This document shows positions 9,652 to 18,251 of a DNA stretch of 64,000 bases, piece by piece; positions within the stretch are counted from its first letter, which is position 1; the number at the start of each line of letters is the position of its first letter. Source of the stretch: an uncultured Tolumonas sp. (GTDB taxonomy: Bacteria; Pseudomonadota; Gammaproteobacteria; Enterobacterales; Aeromonadaceae); the NCBI RefSeq assembly GCF_963556105.2, contig NZ_OY829945.1, forward strand, positions 601,001 through 665,000, read 5' to 3'. Made by a program: the position numbers and the translations under genes. A model generated the notes under the pieces. The model saw only the letters and a list, made by a program, of their open reading frames with translations. It had not been told where the DNA came from and did not search any database.

Positions 9652-9674
9652 CAGCCCCATGCGTCGTGGGGCTG
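9652..9674 (+). terminator. Hairpin between lipoprotein and porin genes
   Basis: An 8-bp perfect stem CAGCCCCA/TGGGGCTG with a 7-base loop lies ten bases after the lipoprotein stop. No T-run follows, so it may protect mRNA ends or terminate only partly before the porin gene. Confidence 0.45.
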
Positions 9675-9704
9675 TATATCACTTTCTATACACTGGAGGT
9701 TTAA

Positions 9705-11000
9705 ATGAAATTGAAATATGTAGCATTGTTAGTCGGTGCTTGCTGTGGACTAACCCTGCCAGCACTGTCTATGGCTTCAGAAGACACTATTTTTAATGGT
9801 TATATCCGCGCAGGATCGATGTTTGATGCCCAAGACAATTTCTCTAAAGTGGGTTATGCGGGAGAGATGGATAAAACTATGGGGCGCCTTGGCGCTGAAG
9901 TCGATAATAGTTGGAACGGTGAGCTGAGTAAAAAGTGGGATCTTGATGGCGGTAAGTCAGCGAATATTCATTTAGAGCTTGAATCTGATACAGATGGATT
10001 ACAGACCCGAGCTGCACCAAGAGGCTCGGGTGTTTCTCAGACTTATGTTGAATTAGGCGGGATCACGCCAACGGGCACTATGTGGGGCGGTCTACGTTAC
10101 TATGATCGCGAAAACTACATATTTACCACCGATTATTTTTATACCGATTACTCAGGGACCGGTGTTGGTCTGAAAGATCAGGAAATCGCTGGCGGGAAGT
10201 GGGACTTTGCATATATTAACAGCAATGATACTAACCACAGTGATCGCACCGATGGTACTGCAGCGATTATGCATACCCTGCATTCAAGCGCCAAATACGG
10301 CGATTGGGATTTTGAAGTTGCACTGAAACAAATGCCGGATAACTCTTTCACGGGTGATGTAAATCAATACGCTACCAAGGGCGTAGAAGGCACTGCTATT
10401 TATTCACGAGACGACTTTTTCTTCATGCCTGGTGGCTTTTCTAAGTTTATTGCCCAAACAGGTCGCGGATTAGGTTCTGGTGATTTACTGGGCGCTACAT
10501 TAACAAATACGTCAATGTATCGGAAAAGCTCTTTATATCAGAAAACCGTTCAGGATAAAGCGGATGGCTATAAACCTTATCAGTCCAAGGTAATGGAAGG
10601 TGATCAGTCCTATCGTATGTTCGCGTGGGGGGGATGGTATGGTGCTAAGGTGCAACTGCTGCCAACTTTATCTTATCAGTACAATGACTATGAGTTAGGT
10701 GGCCATGACTCTTGGTATGCAGCCTCACTGCGTCCCGTGTTCCCGATTAACCAGTCCTTCTCAGTACAGACTGAGGTTGGATATGCGAAAAATAATCTTG
10801 TGATAGATAATGTTGATCGAGGCAGTGACTCCAGGAAGATCAGTATCGTTCCGACTTTTACCGTGAATACCGGTACAGGGCCTTCACCGGAAATTCGTTT
10901 CTTAACCACATACGTGCATCGTAATTTCAATACACCATGGCAACAAAAGGATAGTCGCAATGACTTCCTGGTTGGTATTCAAGCGGATATGTGGTGGTAA
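9705..11000 (+). CDS. LamB/BglH-type carbohydrate porin
   Basis: An outer-membrane sugar channel of 431 residues. The signal peptide is about residues 1-25 (cut near SMA). The mature part opens FNGYIRAGSMF, and the stretch MWGGLRYYDRENYIFTTDYF-YTDYSGTGVG is typical of the maltoporin family, which forms 18-stranded trimers. The chain ends in Trp, as expected for a terminal strand. It is shorter than some ScrY/BglH porins and has no N-terminal coiled coil. Start: GGAGG lies before ATG 9705. Placed with lichenase and beta-glucoside PTS genes, it likely passes beta-gluco-oligosaccharides, not maltodextrins. Confidence 0.88.
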   Translation: MKLKYVALLVGACCGLTLPALSMASEDTIFNGYIRAGSMFDAQDNFSKVGYAGEMDKTMGRLGAEVDNSWNGELSKKWDLDGGKSANIHLELESDTDGLQTRAAPRGSGVSQTYVELGGITPTGTMWGGLRYYDRENYIFTTDYFYTDYSGTGVGLKDQEIAGGKWDFAYINSNDTNHSDRTDGTAAIMHTLHSSAKYGDWDFEVALKQMPDNSFTGDVNQYATKGVEGTAIYSRDDFFFMPGGFSKFIAQTGRGLGSGDLLGATLTNTSMYRKSSLYQKTVQDKADGYKPYQSKVMEGDQSYRMFAWGGWYGAKVQLLPTLSYQYNDYELGGHDSWYAASLRPVFPINQSFSVQTEVGYAKNNLVIDNVDRGSDSRKISIVPTFTVNTGTGPSPEIRFLTTYVHRNFNTPWQQKDSRNDFLVGIQADMWW

Positions 11001-11032
11001 GGTTAATTGGGAAACCAATACAAATATAATAT

Positions 11033-11057
11033 CGGGCCCTAAGGGGCCCGTATTTTT
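11033..11057 (+). terminator. Terminator between porin and MalM-like genes
   Basis: A GC-rich 7-bp stem CGGGCCC/GGGCCCG with loop TAAG is followed by TATTTTT. It lies only 14 bases before the next start, so it probably lowers, not abolishes, read-through into the MalM-like gene. Confidence 0.75.
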
Positions 11058-11070
11058 AAAGGATCTACAT

Positions 11071-11952
11071 ATGACACAAAACAAACAGAGTTGGTTGTTA
11101 TTGGCTGGTTTACTGGCGACGGGTTGTACTGGCATAGAGTCGGGACATTCTTTGGGAACACGAGAACCGATCAGTTCCTTCCAGCAGCAGGCTATCGCTG
11201 GTAGACAGCAATTGATTCAGACACCTGCAGTTCCTAGCTTGAACAAGTTAACGTATCAGCCATTAAATGAAGAAAATAAATGGATACAAATCGGTTCCAA
11301 TAATCAGGTTTTTTCTTTTGAAACAGGAAAAAGCTATCTGACGGCTTTCTCATTGCCGAATCAGTCACAGGCGATACATATCAAATTAACTGTTCCAGTT
11401 GATTTCTCACTGTTTCTTCCTAGTGTCATGATATTGGATGAAAACTTTGCGACGTTGCAAGTTGTGCCTAGCTCTAAATTTGCAAAAGTAGGTGATGACC
11501 TGATGGCAGGACAGAATCTGAAAGGGGAGTTTACCATTCCTGTTACTATCGGCTCATCGCGTCCAGCATATATGCTGATATATACAACAACCCAGGATAT
11601 GCAAAGCACTACCAAGATTAATTCTGACGTATTACAAAGAGCTATGCAGCATGACCGGACAACCGATGTTGCCCGATTCCTGAATTCGGAAGTACCTCAT
11701 GCCGCAACTGGGCGTCTACATTTAACTTTTGATTATCAAACTGATTTGACTGCAGCCCCGAGCAAACAATATGTATCTCCTACAGCAACAACTTTAGGTT
11801 CAGTTAATCCGATGAGTGAGCAGGGATATTATCAACGTATTCGTGATGCCGTAGCGAAAAAAGAATACGAAAAAGCACTGGCACTGGTTCAGGCGGCCAA
11901 AAAAGCGGGATTCACGCATGCTCAGGATGTTTTTTTTGCTGCGCAGCAATAG
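11071..11952 (+). CDS. MalM-like periplasmic lipoprotein
   Basis: An exported protein of 293 residues that resembles MalM, the maltose-operon periplasmic protein whose exact role is not settled. The signal peptide ends in a lipobox (LLATGC), so it is predicted to be a lipoprotein. The middle region with FLPSVMILDENFATLQVVP and a two-domain beta-rich pattern fits the family. I start at ATG 11071 because AAAGGA lies before it and the lipobox is then correctly placed, whereas the open frame upstream (from 10960) overlaps the porin gene. As in E. coli lamB-malM, it follows a LamB-family porin, here in a beta-glucan setting. Confidence 0.8.
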   Translation: MTQNKQSWLLLAGLLATGCTGIESGHSLGTREPISSFQQQAIAGRQQLIQTPAVPSLNKLTYQPLNEENKWIQIGSNNQVFSFETGKSYLTAFSLPNQSQAIHIKLTVPVDFSLFLPSVMILDENFATLQVVPSSKFAKVGDDLMAGQNLKGEFTIPVTIGSSRPAYMLIYTTTQDMQSTTKINSDVLQRAMQHDRTTDVARFLNSEVPHAATGRLHLTFDYQTDLTAAPSKQYVSPTATTLGSVNPMSEQGYYQRIRDAVAKKEYEKALALVQAAKKAGFTHAQDVFFAAQQ

Positions 11953-12089
11953 ATTGAGTCGCTACCGCAATAACGTATCCTTGCTTGTTGCTTCGAGTGG
12001 AAAAGTGTATTTTAACGGGCTGATTTATTAAGAATATTTCAATGGAAAGCTAGTCAGCTCTAGCCTTTTGATGTCCGCATGGGGGGGAT

Positions 12090-13121
12090 ATGTCCAAGCC
12101 AGCTCAGGATAAACAAGCCACTGTCTATGATATCGCCCGCGTTGCCGGTGTATCGGCAAGCACGGTTTCAAGGATTCTGAATGGATCAGCTAAGGTTGCC
12201 GAAGATAAGCGACTGGCGGTTGAGGATGCCATTCGAGAGCTGAATTATCGTCCCAATTTGATGGCTTTATATCTGAAAACTGGTCAATCCATGACATTGG
12301 GCGTATTGACTCAGTATGTTGATAGCCCATTTTCCAACGAAATGTTGCGCGGAGTTGAGAACGCATTACAAGGCTCAAAGTATGCTCCTCTTATCGCGAG
12401 TGGTCACTGGAATGCAGAAGAAGAAGTTGAACGACTAAGACTGCTTATCGATCGCCGGGTAGATGGAATTATTATTTTGACAGGCCATGTCAATCAGCCT
12501 GCACTACTCGAATTCTCGCAGCAAGTTCCAATTGTTGCCACAGGTCATAATATTAATACGGATAGAGTTCGTACCTTTAGCATTAATAATCGACTTGGTG
12601 GCTACATGGCAACGCGTTATTTACTGGATCTGGGTCATCGCCAAATTGCACACATTGTAGGGTTGCCAGATCAAAATGATGCTATTGAACGTCAGCGTGG
12701 TTATCGTCAAGCACTTGTTAGCTCTGGAATTGAATATGATCCAGAGCTGGTAGTACAGGGGGATTTTGCTGAAGCTGGTGGTTTTAATGCAGCTAAACAA
12801 TTGGTCGCCAGCGGCAAAAAGTTTTCGGCAATTTTTTGTGCCAATGACCAAACCTGCTATGGTGCAATTTTGGGGCTAAAACAGTGTGGTCTGCGTGTTC
12901 CGGAAGATGTATCGCTGATTGGATTTGATGATTTGCCTTTTTCCACTTTTTCTAATCCACCGCTCACAACGGTTAGGCAGCCAATCTATGAAACGGGTAT
13001 TGCCATGGTCAATACGTTACTTGGGTTGATTGAAAATACCGAACAAACTATCGATGAACTACCTGAATTGAGTATTGTGGTTCGTGATACAACTATGCCA
13101 TATGTTTGTAATAAGGATTAA
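12090..13121 (+). CDS. LacI/GalR-family transcriptional regulator
   Basis: A repressor-type regulator of 343 residues. The N-terminal helix-turn-helix VYDIARVAGVSASTVSRILN (about 12-31) and hinge (YRPNLMALYLKTGQS) are classical, followed by a two-lobed periplasmic-binding-like sensor domain ending near residue 335. GGGGGG lies just before ATG 12090. It closes the sugar locus and probably reads the inducing sugar and binds the TGAAATCGATTTCA sites at 145, 7858, 8172 and 8213. No copy was seen in its own upstream region, so self-control is not indicated. Whether it acts only as a repressor is unknown. Confidence 0.92.
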   Translation: MSKPAQDKQATVYDIARVAGVSASTVSRILNGSAKVAEDKRLAVEDAIRELNYRPNLMALYLKTGQSMTLGVLTQYVDSPFSNEMLRGVENALQGSKYAPLIASGHWNAEEEVERLRLLIDRRVDGIIILTGHVNQPALLEFSQQVPIVATGHNINTDRVRTFSINNRLGGYMATRYLLDLGHRQIAHIVGLPDQNDAIERQRGYRQALVSSGIEYDPELVVQGDFAEAGGFNAAKQLVASGKKFSAIFCANDQTCYGAILGLKQCGLRVPEDVSLIGFDDLPFSTFSNPPLTTVRQPIYETGIAMVNTLLGLIENTEQTIDELPELSIVVRDTTMPYVCNKD

Positions 13122-13201
13122 TGGCTTAGACATGAGAGCGGGTATTTCCTGACATTCCTATATCCCAACGCTGATTTCATCGGTAATACCTGTTCAAAAA
13201 G

Positions 13202-13238
13202 AAAAAAGGTGTTTTTCAATAAGAAAAACACCTTTTTT
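13202..13238. terminator. Bidirectional terminator between lacI-type gene and glnG
   Basis: A 16-bp perfect stem AAAAAAGGTGTTTTTC/GAAAAACACCTTTTTT with a 5-base loop separates convergent genes. T-runs are present on both strands. Confidence 0.9.
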
Positions 13239-13257
13239 ATGTGTCATGCTGCTTTAG

Positions 13258-14682
13258 TTAGTTCATATCTAACTCTTTTAATTTCCGCGTCAGGGTATTA
13301 CGGCCCCAACCCAGTAATCGTGCCGCTTCCTGCTTATGCCCGTGTGTGTGTTGTAACGCGGTATTCAGCATGATGCGTTCAAACTCAGGCAACGCTTCCG
13401 AAAGAATATCGACCTCACCGCGCGCCAGTTTTTGTGCAATCCACTGTTGTAACTGATCCTGCCAGCGCAATGATACCGGTTCTTTGCCGGGAGTCTGACG
13501 TTCCTCGATCGGGTTCAACAATTCCGGCGGCAGATCCGAGACCAGCACTTCCTGACCGGAGGCCATGACAGTCAACCAGCGACAGACGTTTTCCAGCTGA
13601 CGCACGTTCCCCGGCCATGGCAGGCGGCTGATATAGGCTTCGGTATCTGGATGCAGCATTTTGGCTTCTACATTCAGCTCTTTGGCTGCGCGCAGTAAGA
13701 AATGCTGGGCCAGTTTCGGAATATCTTCCCGGCGTTCCCGCAGAGATGGCAGATGGATCCGGATCACGTTCAGACGATGGAACAAATCTTCACGGAAATC
13801 ACCGGCGACCACACGTTTTTCTAAATCCTGATGGGTTGCTGCAATAATTCGCACATCCACCTGAATGGATTGATGACCACCAACGCGATAAAACTGGCCA
13901 TCGGCTAACACGCGTAACAAACGGGTTTGCACATCTAACGGCATATCACCAATTTCATCTAAAAACAGAGTGCCACCATTCGCCTGTTCAAAACGGCCCT
14001 GACGAACACTATTGGCACCGGTAAAGGCGCCTTTCTCATGGCCAAACAGCTCTGATTCAATCAGATCTTTTGGAATAGCGGCCATATTCAGCGCGATAAA
14101 CGGTTTTGCCGCGCGTGGGCTATGGCGGTGCAGTGCATGGGCCACCAGTTCTTTACCGGTACCAGACTGGCCATTGATCAGCACAGAAATAGAAGAGCGT
14201 GCCAGACGGCCGATCGCGCGGAAAACTTCCTGCATCGCTGGTGCTTCACCGATAATTTCCGGCGCTGTTGTTGCCACTTGTTGGCGAGCACGGCGTTTAT
14301 TGCGTTGTTCACGCAAGTGACTTTCAGCGCGCTGCACCAGTGCGACGGCTTCATCAATATCAAATGGTTTTGGTAAATATTCAAATGCACCGCTTTGATA
14401 GGCATTTACAGCACTATCCAGATCCGAATGCGCTGTCATGATGATGACAGGGATATCCGGTTGTTTTTCCTGGATCAACTGCAATAAGGAGAGCCCATCG
14501 ATACCAGGCATACGAATATCCGATACAATTACATCCGGAATACTCTGGTTATTATCCAGCGCGGCTAACAGACTTTCGCCATCTTCAAATGACTGACAGT
14601 CAAAATGTTCTGCGCTCAGTGCTCGTTCCAGAACCCAACGGATAGAGCTGTCATCATCGACAATCCAGACTTTGGCTGCCAT
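13258..14682 (-). CDS. glnG: Nitrogen response regulator NtrC (NR-I)
   Basis: A sigma-54 enhancer-binding activator of 474 residues. The receiver domain (1-120) has the phospho-acceptor in VIVSDIRMPGIDG. The AAA+ domain (about 140-380) has Walker A GQSGTGKE and the sigma-54 contact loop GAFTGA. A Fis-type helix-turn-helix ends the chain (QEAARLLGWGRNTLTRKLKEL). It lies 14 bases after glnL and forms the NtrB/NtrC pair that senses nitrogen status through PII. Its targets here likely include glnA (site near 18071) and perhaps gltBD (site near 58941). Confidence 0.97.
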   Translation of the reverse strand: MAAKVWIVDDDSSIRWVLERALSAEHFDCQSFEDGESLLAALDNNQSIPDVIVSDIRMPGIDGLSLLQLIQEKQPDIPVIIMTAHSDLDSAVNAYQSGAFEYLPKPFDIDEAVALVQRAESHLREQRNKRRARQQVATTAPEIIGEAPAMQEVFRAIGRLARSSISVLINGQSGTGKELVAHALHRHSPRAAKPFIALNMAAIPKDLIESELFGHEKGAFTGANSVRQGRFEQANGGTLFLDEIGDMPLDVQTRLLRVLADGQFYRVGGHQSIQVDVRIIAATHQDLEKRVVAGDFREDLFHRLNVIRIHLPSLRERREDIPKLAQHFLLRAAKELNVEAKMLHPDTEAYISRLPWPGNVRQLENVCRWLTVMASGQEVLVSDLPPELLNPIEERQTPGKEPVSLRWQDQLQQWIAQKLARGEVDILSEALPEFERIMLNTALQHTHGHKQEAARLLGWGRNTLTRKLKELDMN

Positions 14683-14696
14683 GGTGTTTATCCTTA

Positions 14697-15749
14697 TTAC
14701 TTACGAAGCGGTAAATAGATACAAAATTCGGTGTGTCCCGGCCAGCTGACACATTCAATACGGCCTTTATGCTGATCAATCAAATTCTGTGCGATTGATA
14801 ACCCCAAGCCGGTGCCACCCTCTTTGCCGGTGACCATGGGATAAAACAAGGTGTCGCGAATACTTTCCGGAATCCCTGGGCCATCATCAATAATGCGAAT
14901 TTCAGCGGCCAGACGATAACGTTTACCGTGGATGGTAATTTGAAACACGGTACGGGTTTTCAGGCGGATCGTGCCTTGCCCGTGCATAGCTTCCACCGCA
15001 TTGCGAACAATATTGAGGAACGCCTGCTGCAACTGTTCCTGTTCCATCTCAAAATCTGGAATACTCGGATCATAATCGCGCACGATACGAATACCGGGTG
15101 GCAGTTCCATTTCGACCAAGCGGCGTACTTGCTCGAGCACCGAGTGCACGTTGTGTACCTGATGCCGGCCTGGGCGTTGCGGCCCGAGTAGACGGTCAAC
15201 CAGATTACGCAACCGGTCGGCCTGTGCGATGATGATGCCGGTATATTCTTTTAACTGCTCATCGGGCAGGGCCTTTTCCAGTAACTGCGCAGCACCGCGT
15301 AAACCACCCAGTGGGTTTTTAATTTCGTGAGCAAGACCACGCACCAGATCGCGGGCCGCCAGCTGTTGTGCATGCTGCTGCTGTTCCTGACTGATCCTTT
15401 TTTGCTGATCGATCTTGCGCAGTTCCATCAGTGCTAATTGTTCCTGATGGTCATACACGGCAATCACACTGACTTCCACGCTGCGCGGTTCGTTTTCGAC
15501 TACGAGCGTGACCTCGTTATCGGTAAATCCCTGACCTGCACGCAGACACTGCCGTAGTCGATCCAAATCTAAGGAAAGGTAATCAACTACCTGTTCTAGT
15601 GCATGATCGACTACGCGGCGGGCGCTCACACCCAACAGCTGCTCTGCCGCCGGATTGACGTATCGGATGATTAAATGCTTATCCAGCAGCATAACTGCGG
15701 TCAGCAAATTATCCAGCAGCATCTTCGGTAAGTCAGGACGGCTTTCCAC
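14697..15749 (-). CDS. glnL: Nitrogen sensor kinase NtrB (NR-II)
   Basis: A cytoplasmic histidine kinase of 350 residues that phosphorylates NtrC under nitrogen limitation and dephosphorylates it with PII. An N-terminal PAS domain (about 5-115) is followed by the phospho-His motif GLAHEIKNPLGGLRGAAQLL near residue 140. The ATPase domain has NIVRNAVEAM, DDGPGIP and GGTGLGLSIA. No membrane segment is seen, as expected. It is transcribed with glnG. A gap of about 100 bases separates it from the upstream DUF4124 gene. Confidence 0.97.
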   Translation of the reverse strand: MESRPDLPKMLLDNLLTAVMLLDKHLIIRYVNPAAEQLLGVSARRVVDHALEQVVDYLSLDLDRLRQCLRAGQGFTDNEVTLVVENEPRSVEVSVIAVYDHQEQLALMELRKIDQQKRISQEQQQHAQQLAARDLVRGLAHEIKNPLGGLRGAAQLLEKALPDEQLKEYTGIIIAQADRLRNLVDRLLGPQRPGRHQVHNVHSVLEQVRRLVEMELPPGIRIVRDYDPSIPDFEMEQEQLQQAFLNIVRNAVEAMHGQGTIRLKTRTVFQITIHGKRYRLAAEIRIIDDGPGIPESIRDTLFYPMVTGKEGGTGLGLSIAQNLIDQHKGRIECVSWPGHTEFCIYLPLRK

Positions 15750-15848
15750 AGTGTTGATCTCCCAAATATAACGCGCACCAATAAGGTGCCAGCTATCGTT
15801 GTTTTCTGGTGCGATCGAACCAAAATGGTGCTGGCACTTCGCGACAGG

Positions 15849-16391
15849 TTACTTGATGGCTGTGACCCGGAACAGATAAACCGTAATTGATTCTGAAGAT
15901 GCAAGTATCTTGCCGTTTTGCGAGACTAATTCGGTTCGTAGCTGATGTGCACCACGTTCAACATTGGTCGCTTCACAGCTTAAACTAGCAGTGTTGCAAC
16001 CATAACGATTTCCATCGATATAAAGTACTAACTGCGCTGGATCTTCTGCGGTCATTGCCGGGCTGAGCTGGTTTTGCACCGTGATCCGCCCTTCATTATC
16101 GCGGATTGTCTGTTCAGACTGCGGTGATGAAATGCTGAGGGTGTAAGCGATAGTTGGCGTGGTTGGTACGGCTGAGGAAGCTGTATTTTCAGTAACCGGA
16201 TTGGGATTGTTAGTCGGCGGGTTTACAATTTCGACTTGTTTACTATTCATTGGTTTACCAGCAACGGGTCTGTCACTGAAATGTGTAACCCCTTGCGCAT
16301 CCGTCCAATAATAGACAGTGGCATTTTCATTTGCTGCTTGCACTGCCCAAGACAATCCGAGAGCGAACCAGATACCTGATATGATTTTCAT
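15849..16391 (-). CDS. Exported DUF4124-family protein
   Basis: A predicted exported protein of 180 residues with a signal peptide of about 19 residues (cut near VQA). The segment VYYWTDAQGVTHFSDRPVAG is the DUF4124 pattern, seen at the N terminus of many envelope proteins of unknown role. A Pro/Asn/Thr-rich linker and a beta-rich C-terminal domain follow. I start at ATG 16391 because AAGGAA precedes it. The longer frame from 16439 adds residues that do not fit a signal peptide. It lies between glnA and glnL, all on one strand. Its function is unknown. Confidence 0.8.
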   Translation of the reverse strand: MKIISGIWFALGLSWAVQAANENATVYYWTDAQGVTHFSDRPVAGKPMNSKQVEIVNPPTNNPNPVTENTASSAVPTTPTIAYTLSISSPQSEQTIRDNEGRITVQNQLSPAMTAEDPAQLVLYIDGNRYGCNTASLSCEATNVERGAHQLRTELVSQNGKILASSESITVYLFRVTAIK

Positions 16392-16456
16392 AGTGCTATT
16401 CCTTGCTCGTTGAAATGGATGAAGTACAAATGAAAACATCAGGTTAAATCATAACC

Positions 16457-16485
16457 AAAAAAAAACCCGCCGGAGCGGGTTTTTT
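16457..16485 (-). terminator. Terminator of glnA
   Basis: The stem CCCGC/GCGGG with loop CGGA is flanked by A and T runs on both sides, so it can end transcripts of glnA (minus strand). It separates glnA from the DUF4124 and glnLG genes. Confidence 0.88.
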
Positions 16486-16501
16486 CAGAAACGTGAAATT
16501 C

Positions 16502-17911
16502 TTATACAGAATAGTACATTTCGTATTCAACTGGGTGCGGAGTCATGCGCAGGCGATCTACGTCGATGTTTTTCAGTTCGATGTAAGCATCGATGAAGTC
16601 ATCAGAGAATACGCCACCACGAGTCAGGAACTCACGGTCTGCATCCAGTGCTTTCAGAGCTTCGTCCAGAGAACCACAAACTTGTGGGATCTGAGCTGCT
16701 TCTTCAGGTGGCAGGTGATACAGATCTTTGTCTGCAGCATCGCCTGGGTGGATCTTGTTGATGATACCATCCAGACCAGCCATCAACTGAGCGGTGAACG
16801 CCAAGTATGGGTTAGCTGCTGGATCCGGGAAGCGAACTTCGATACGAGCTGCTTTCGGGCTTGGTACTACTGGAATACGGATTGACGCTGAACGGTTACG
16901 TGCAGAGTAAGCCAGCATTACAGGTGCTTCATAACCTGGAACCAAACGCTTGTAAGAGTTGGTTGATGGGTTAGTGAACGCGTTGATAGCTTTAGCGTGT
17001 TTGATGATACCGCCGATGTAGAACAGAGCAGTTTCAGACAGTCCGCCGTAAGCGTCACCAGAGAACAGGTTCACGCCGTCTTTACCCAGAGACTGGTGAC
17101 AGTGCATACCTGAACCGTTGTCGCCAAACATTGGTTTTGGCATGAAAGTTACGGTTTTGCCGTAAGCGTGAGCTACGTTATGGATAACGTATTTCTGCAC
17201 CTGAACTTCGTCAGCTTTCTTAGTCATGGTGTTGAAACGAGTAGCGATTTCGTTCTGACCAGCAGTAGCTACTTCGTGGTGATGCGCTTCAACTACTTGA
17301 CCCATTTCTTCCAGGATCAAACACATTGCAGAACGCAGATCTTGTGAGGAGTCAACTGGTGCTACTGGGAAGTAACCACCTTTAACGCCTGGACGGTGAC
17401 CTTTGTTACCACCTTCGAATTCTTTACCTGAGTTCCATGCTGCTTCAGGATCATCGATCTTGAAGAAAGAACCACTCATGGTGTTTTCGAAACGAACGTC
17501 TTCAAAAATGAAGAATTCTGGTTCTGGTCCGAACAGCACGGTATCAGCGATGCCGCTTGCTTTCAGATATTCTTCAGCACGCTTAGCGATAGAACGTGGG
17601 TCACGATCATAGCCTTGCATGGTTGCTGGTTCCAGAATGTCACAACGAATGATCAGAGTTGATTCTTCGGTGAACGGATCCATCAGGGCAGTAGACGCAT
17701 CAGGCATCAGAACCATGTCTGATTCGTTGATACCTTTCCAACCAGCGATTGAAGAACCATCGAACATTTTACCGTCTTCGAAGAAATCTTCGGTGATCTG
17801 GTGATGAGGTACAGAAACGTGTTGTTCTTTACCTTTAGTGTCAGTAAAACGCAGATCAACGAACTTAACTTCGTTCTCTTTGATCATATTCAGAACATTT
17901 GCAGCGGACAT
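16502..17911 (-). CDS. glnA: Glutamine synthetase, type I
   Basis: The enzyme makes glutamine from glutamate, ammonia and ATP and acts as a dodecamer in the cytoplasm. At 469 residues it has the normal length. The signatures include FDGSSIAGW, the ATP-site region [11 protein letters not shown] and the adenylylation-loop Tyr in [10 protein letters not shown], so control by adenylylation (GlnE) is expected. Start: a GGAGG site precedes the ATG at 17911. A sigma-54 promoter at 17973-17987 and an NtrC-like site further upstream indicate nitrogen control. It works with gltBD (54101-58738) in the GS-GOGAT cycle. Confidence 0.98.
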   Translation of the reverse strand: MSAANVLNMIKENEVKFVDLRFTDTKGKEQHVSVPHHQITEDFFEDGKMFDGSSIAGWKGINESDMVLMPDASTALMDPFTEESTLIIRCDILEPATMQGYDRDPRSIAKRAEEYLKASGIADTVLFGPEPEFFIFEDVRFENTMSGSFFKIDDPEAAWNSGKEFEGGNKGHRPGVKGGYFPVAPVDSSQDLRSAMCLILEEMGQVVEAHHHEVATAGQNEIATRFNTMTKKADEVQVQKYVIHNVAHAYGKTVTFMPKPMFGDNGSGMHCHQSLGKDGVNLFSGDAYGGLSETALFYIGGIIKHAKAINAFTNPSTNSYKRLVPGYEAPVMLAYSARNRSASIRIPVVPSPKAARIEVRFPDPAANPYLAFTAQLMAGLDGIINKIHPGDAADKDLYHLPPEEAAQIPQVCGSLDEALKALDADREFLTRGGVFSDDFIDAYIELKNIDVDRLRMTPHPVEYEMYYSV

Positions 17912-17972
17912 GCTAGCTAACCTCCGGTGTCATTAAAATCAGATAGCGATATTATAATCTCTTCGCTAAACA

Positions 17973-17987
17973 GCAAAAAATGCGCCA
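17973..17987 (-). promoter_or_regulatory. Sigma-54 promoter of glnA
   Basis: On the minus strand TGGCGCATTTTTTGC has the GG (-24) and GC (-12) elements in the exact sigma-54 spacing, with the flanking T and TT as in the consensus. It lies about 62 bases before the glnA start. Confidence 0.85.
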
Positions 17988-18070
17988 ACTCAAAAACTCT
18001 TTAGTTAATAAGGAGTAACCGTCGGTTGCTCCATTTTAATAACCATTGAATGTCACATGTTGGTGCAACT

Positions 18071-18089
18071 GCGCACTATTTTTGTGCGC
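18071..18089. promoter_or_regulatory. NtrC-like enhancer site of glnA
   Basis: GCGCAC-N7-GTGCGC is an inverted repeat with the GCAC-N7-GTGC spacing of NtrC sites. It lies about 100 bp upstream of the sigma-54 promoter, a usual enhancer distance. A second, less regular repeat GTGC-N4-GCAC lies at 18098-18109. Confidence 0.7.
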
Positions 18090-18251
18090 TTTTATGGTGC
18101 GATTGCACATTCATAATCTGCCATTAATGATTATACAGATATCCTGCAAAAATATGCTCGTCGTTTTTACAGCAAATTTGCTATGCAGATCACGTTGGGG
18201 TAGGTAGAATGAGCGTCCGATTTTTAGTCACTTTTTAAGCTCGAGGCGAGG

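Larger units (their letters stand above)
17912..18251. other. glnA/typA divergent control region
   Basis: These 340 bases hold the glnA sigma-54 promoter and NtrC-like sites and must also hold the typA promoter, which I could not place. No gene is seen. Confidence 0.6.

Noticed and set aside
12090-13121. Self-regulation of the LacI-type gene
   Set aside because: No copy of the TGAAATCGATTTCA palindrome is seen in 11953-12089, only a stray ATTTCA half.
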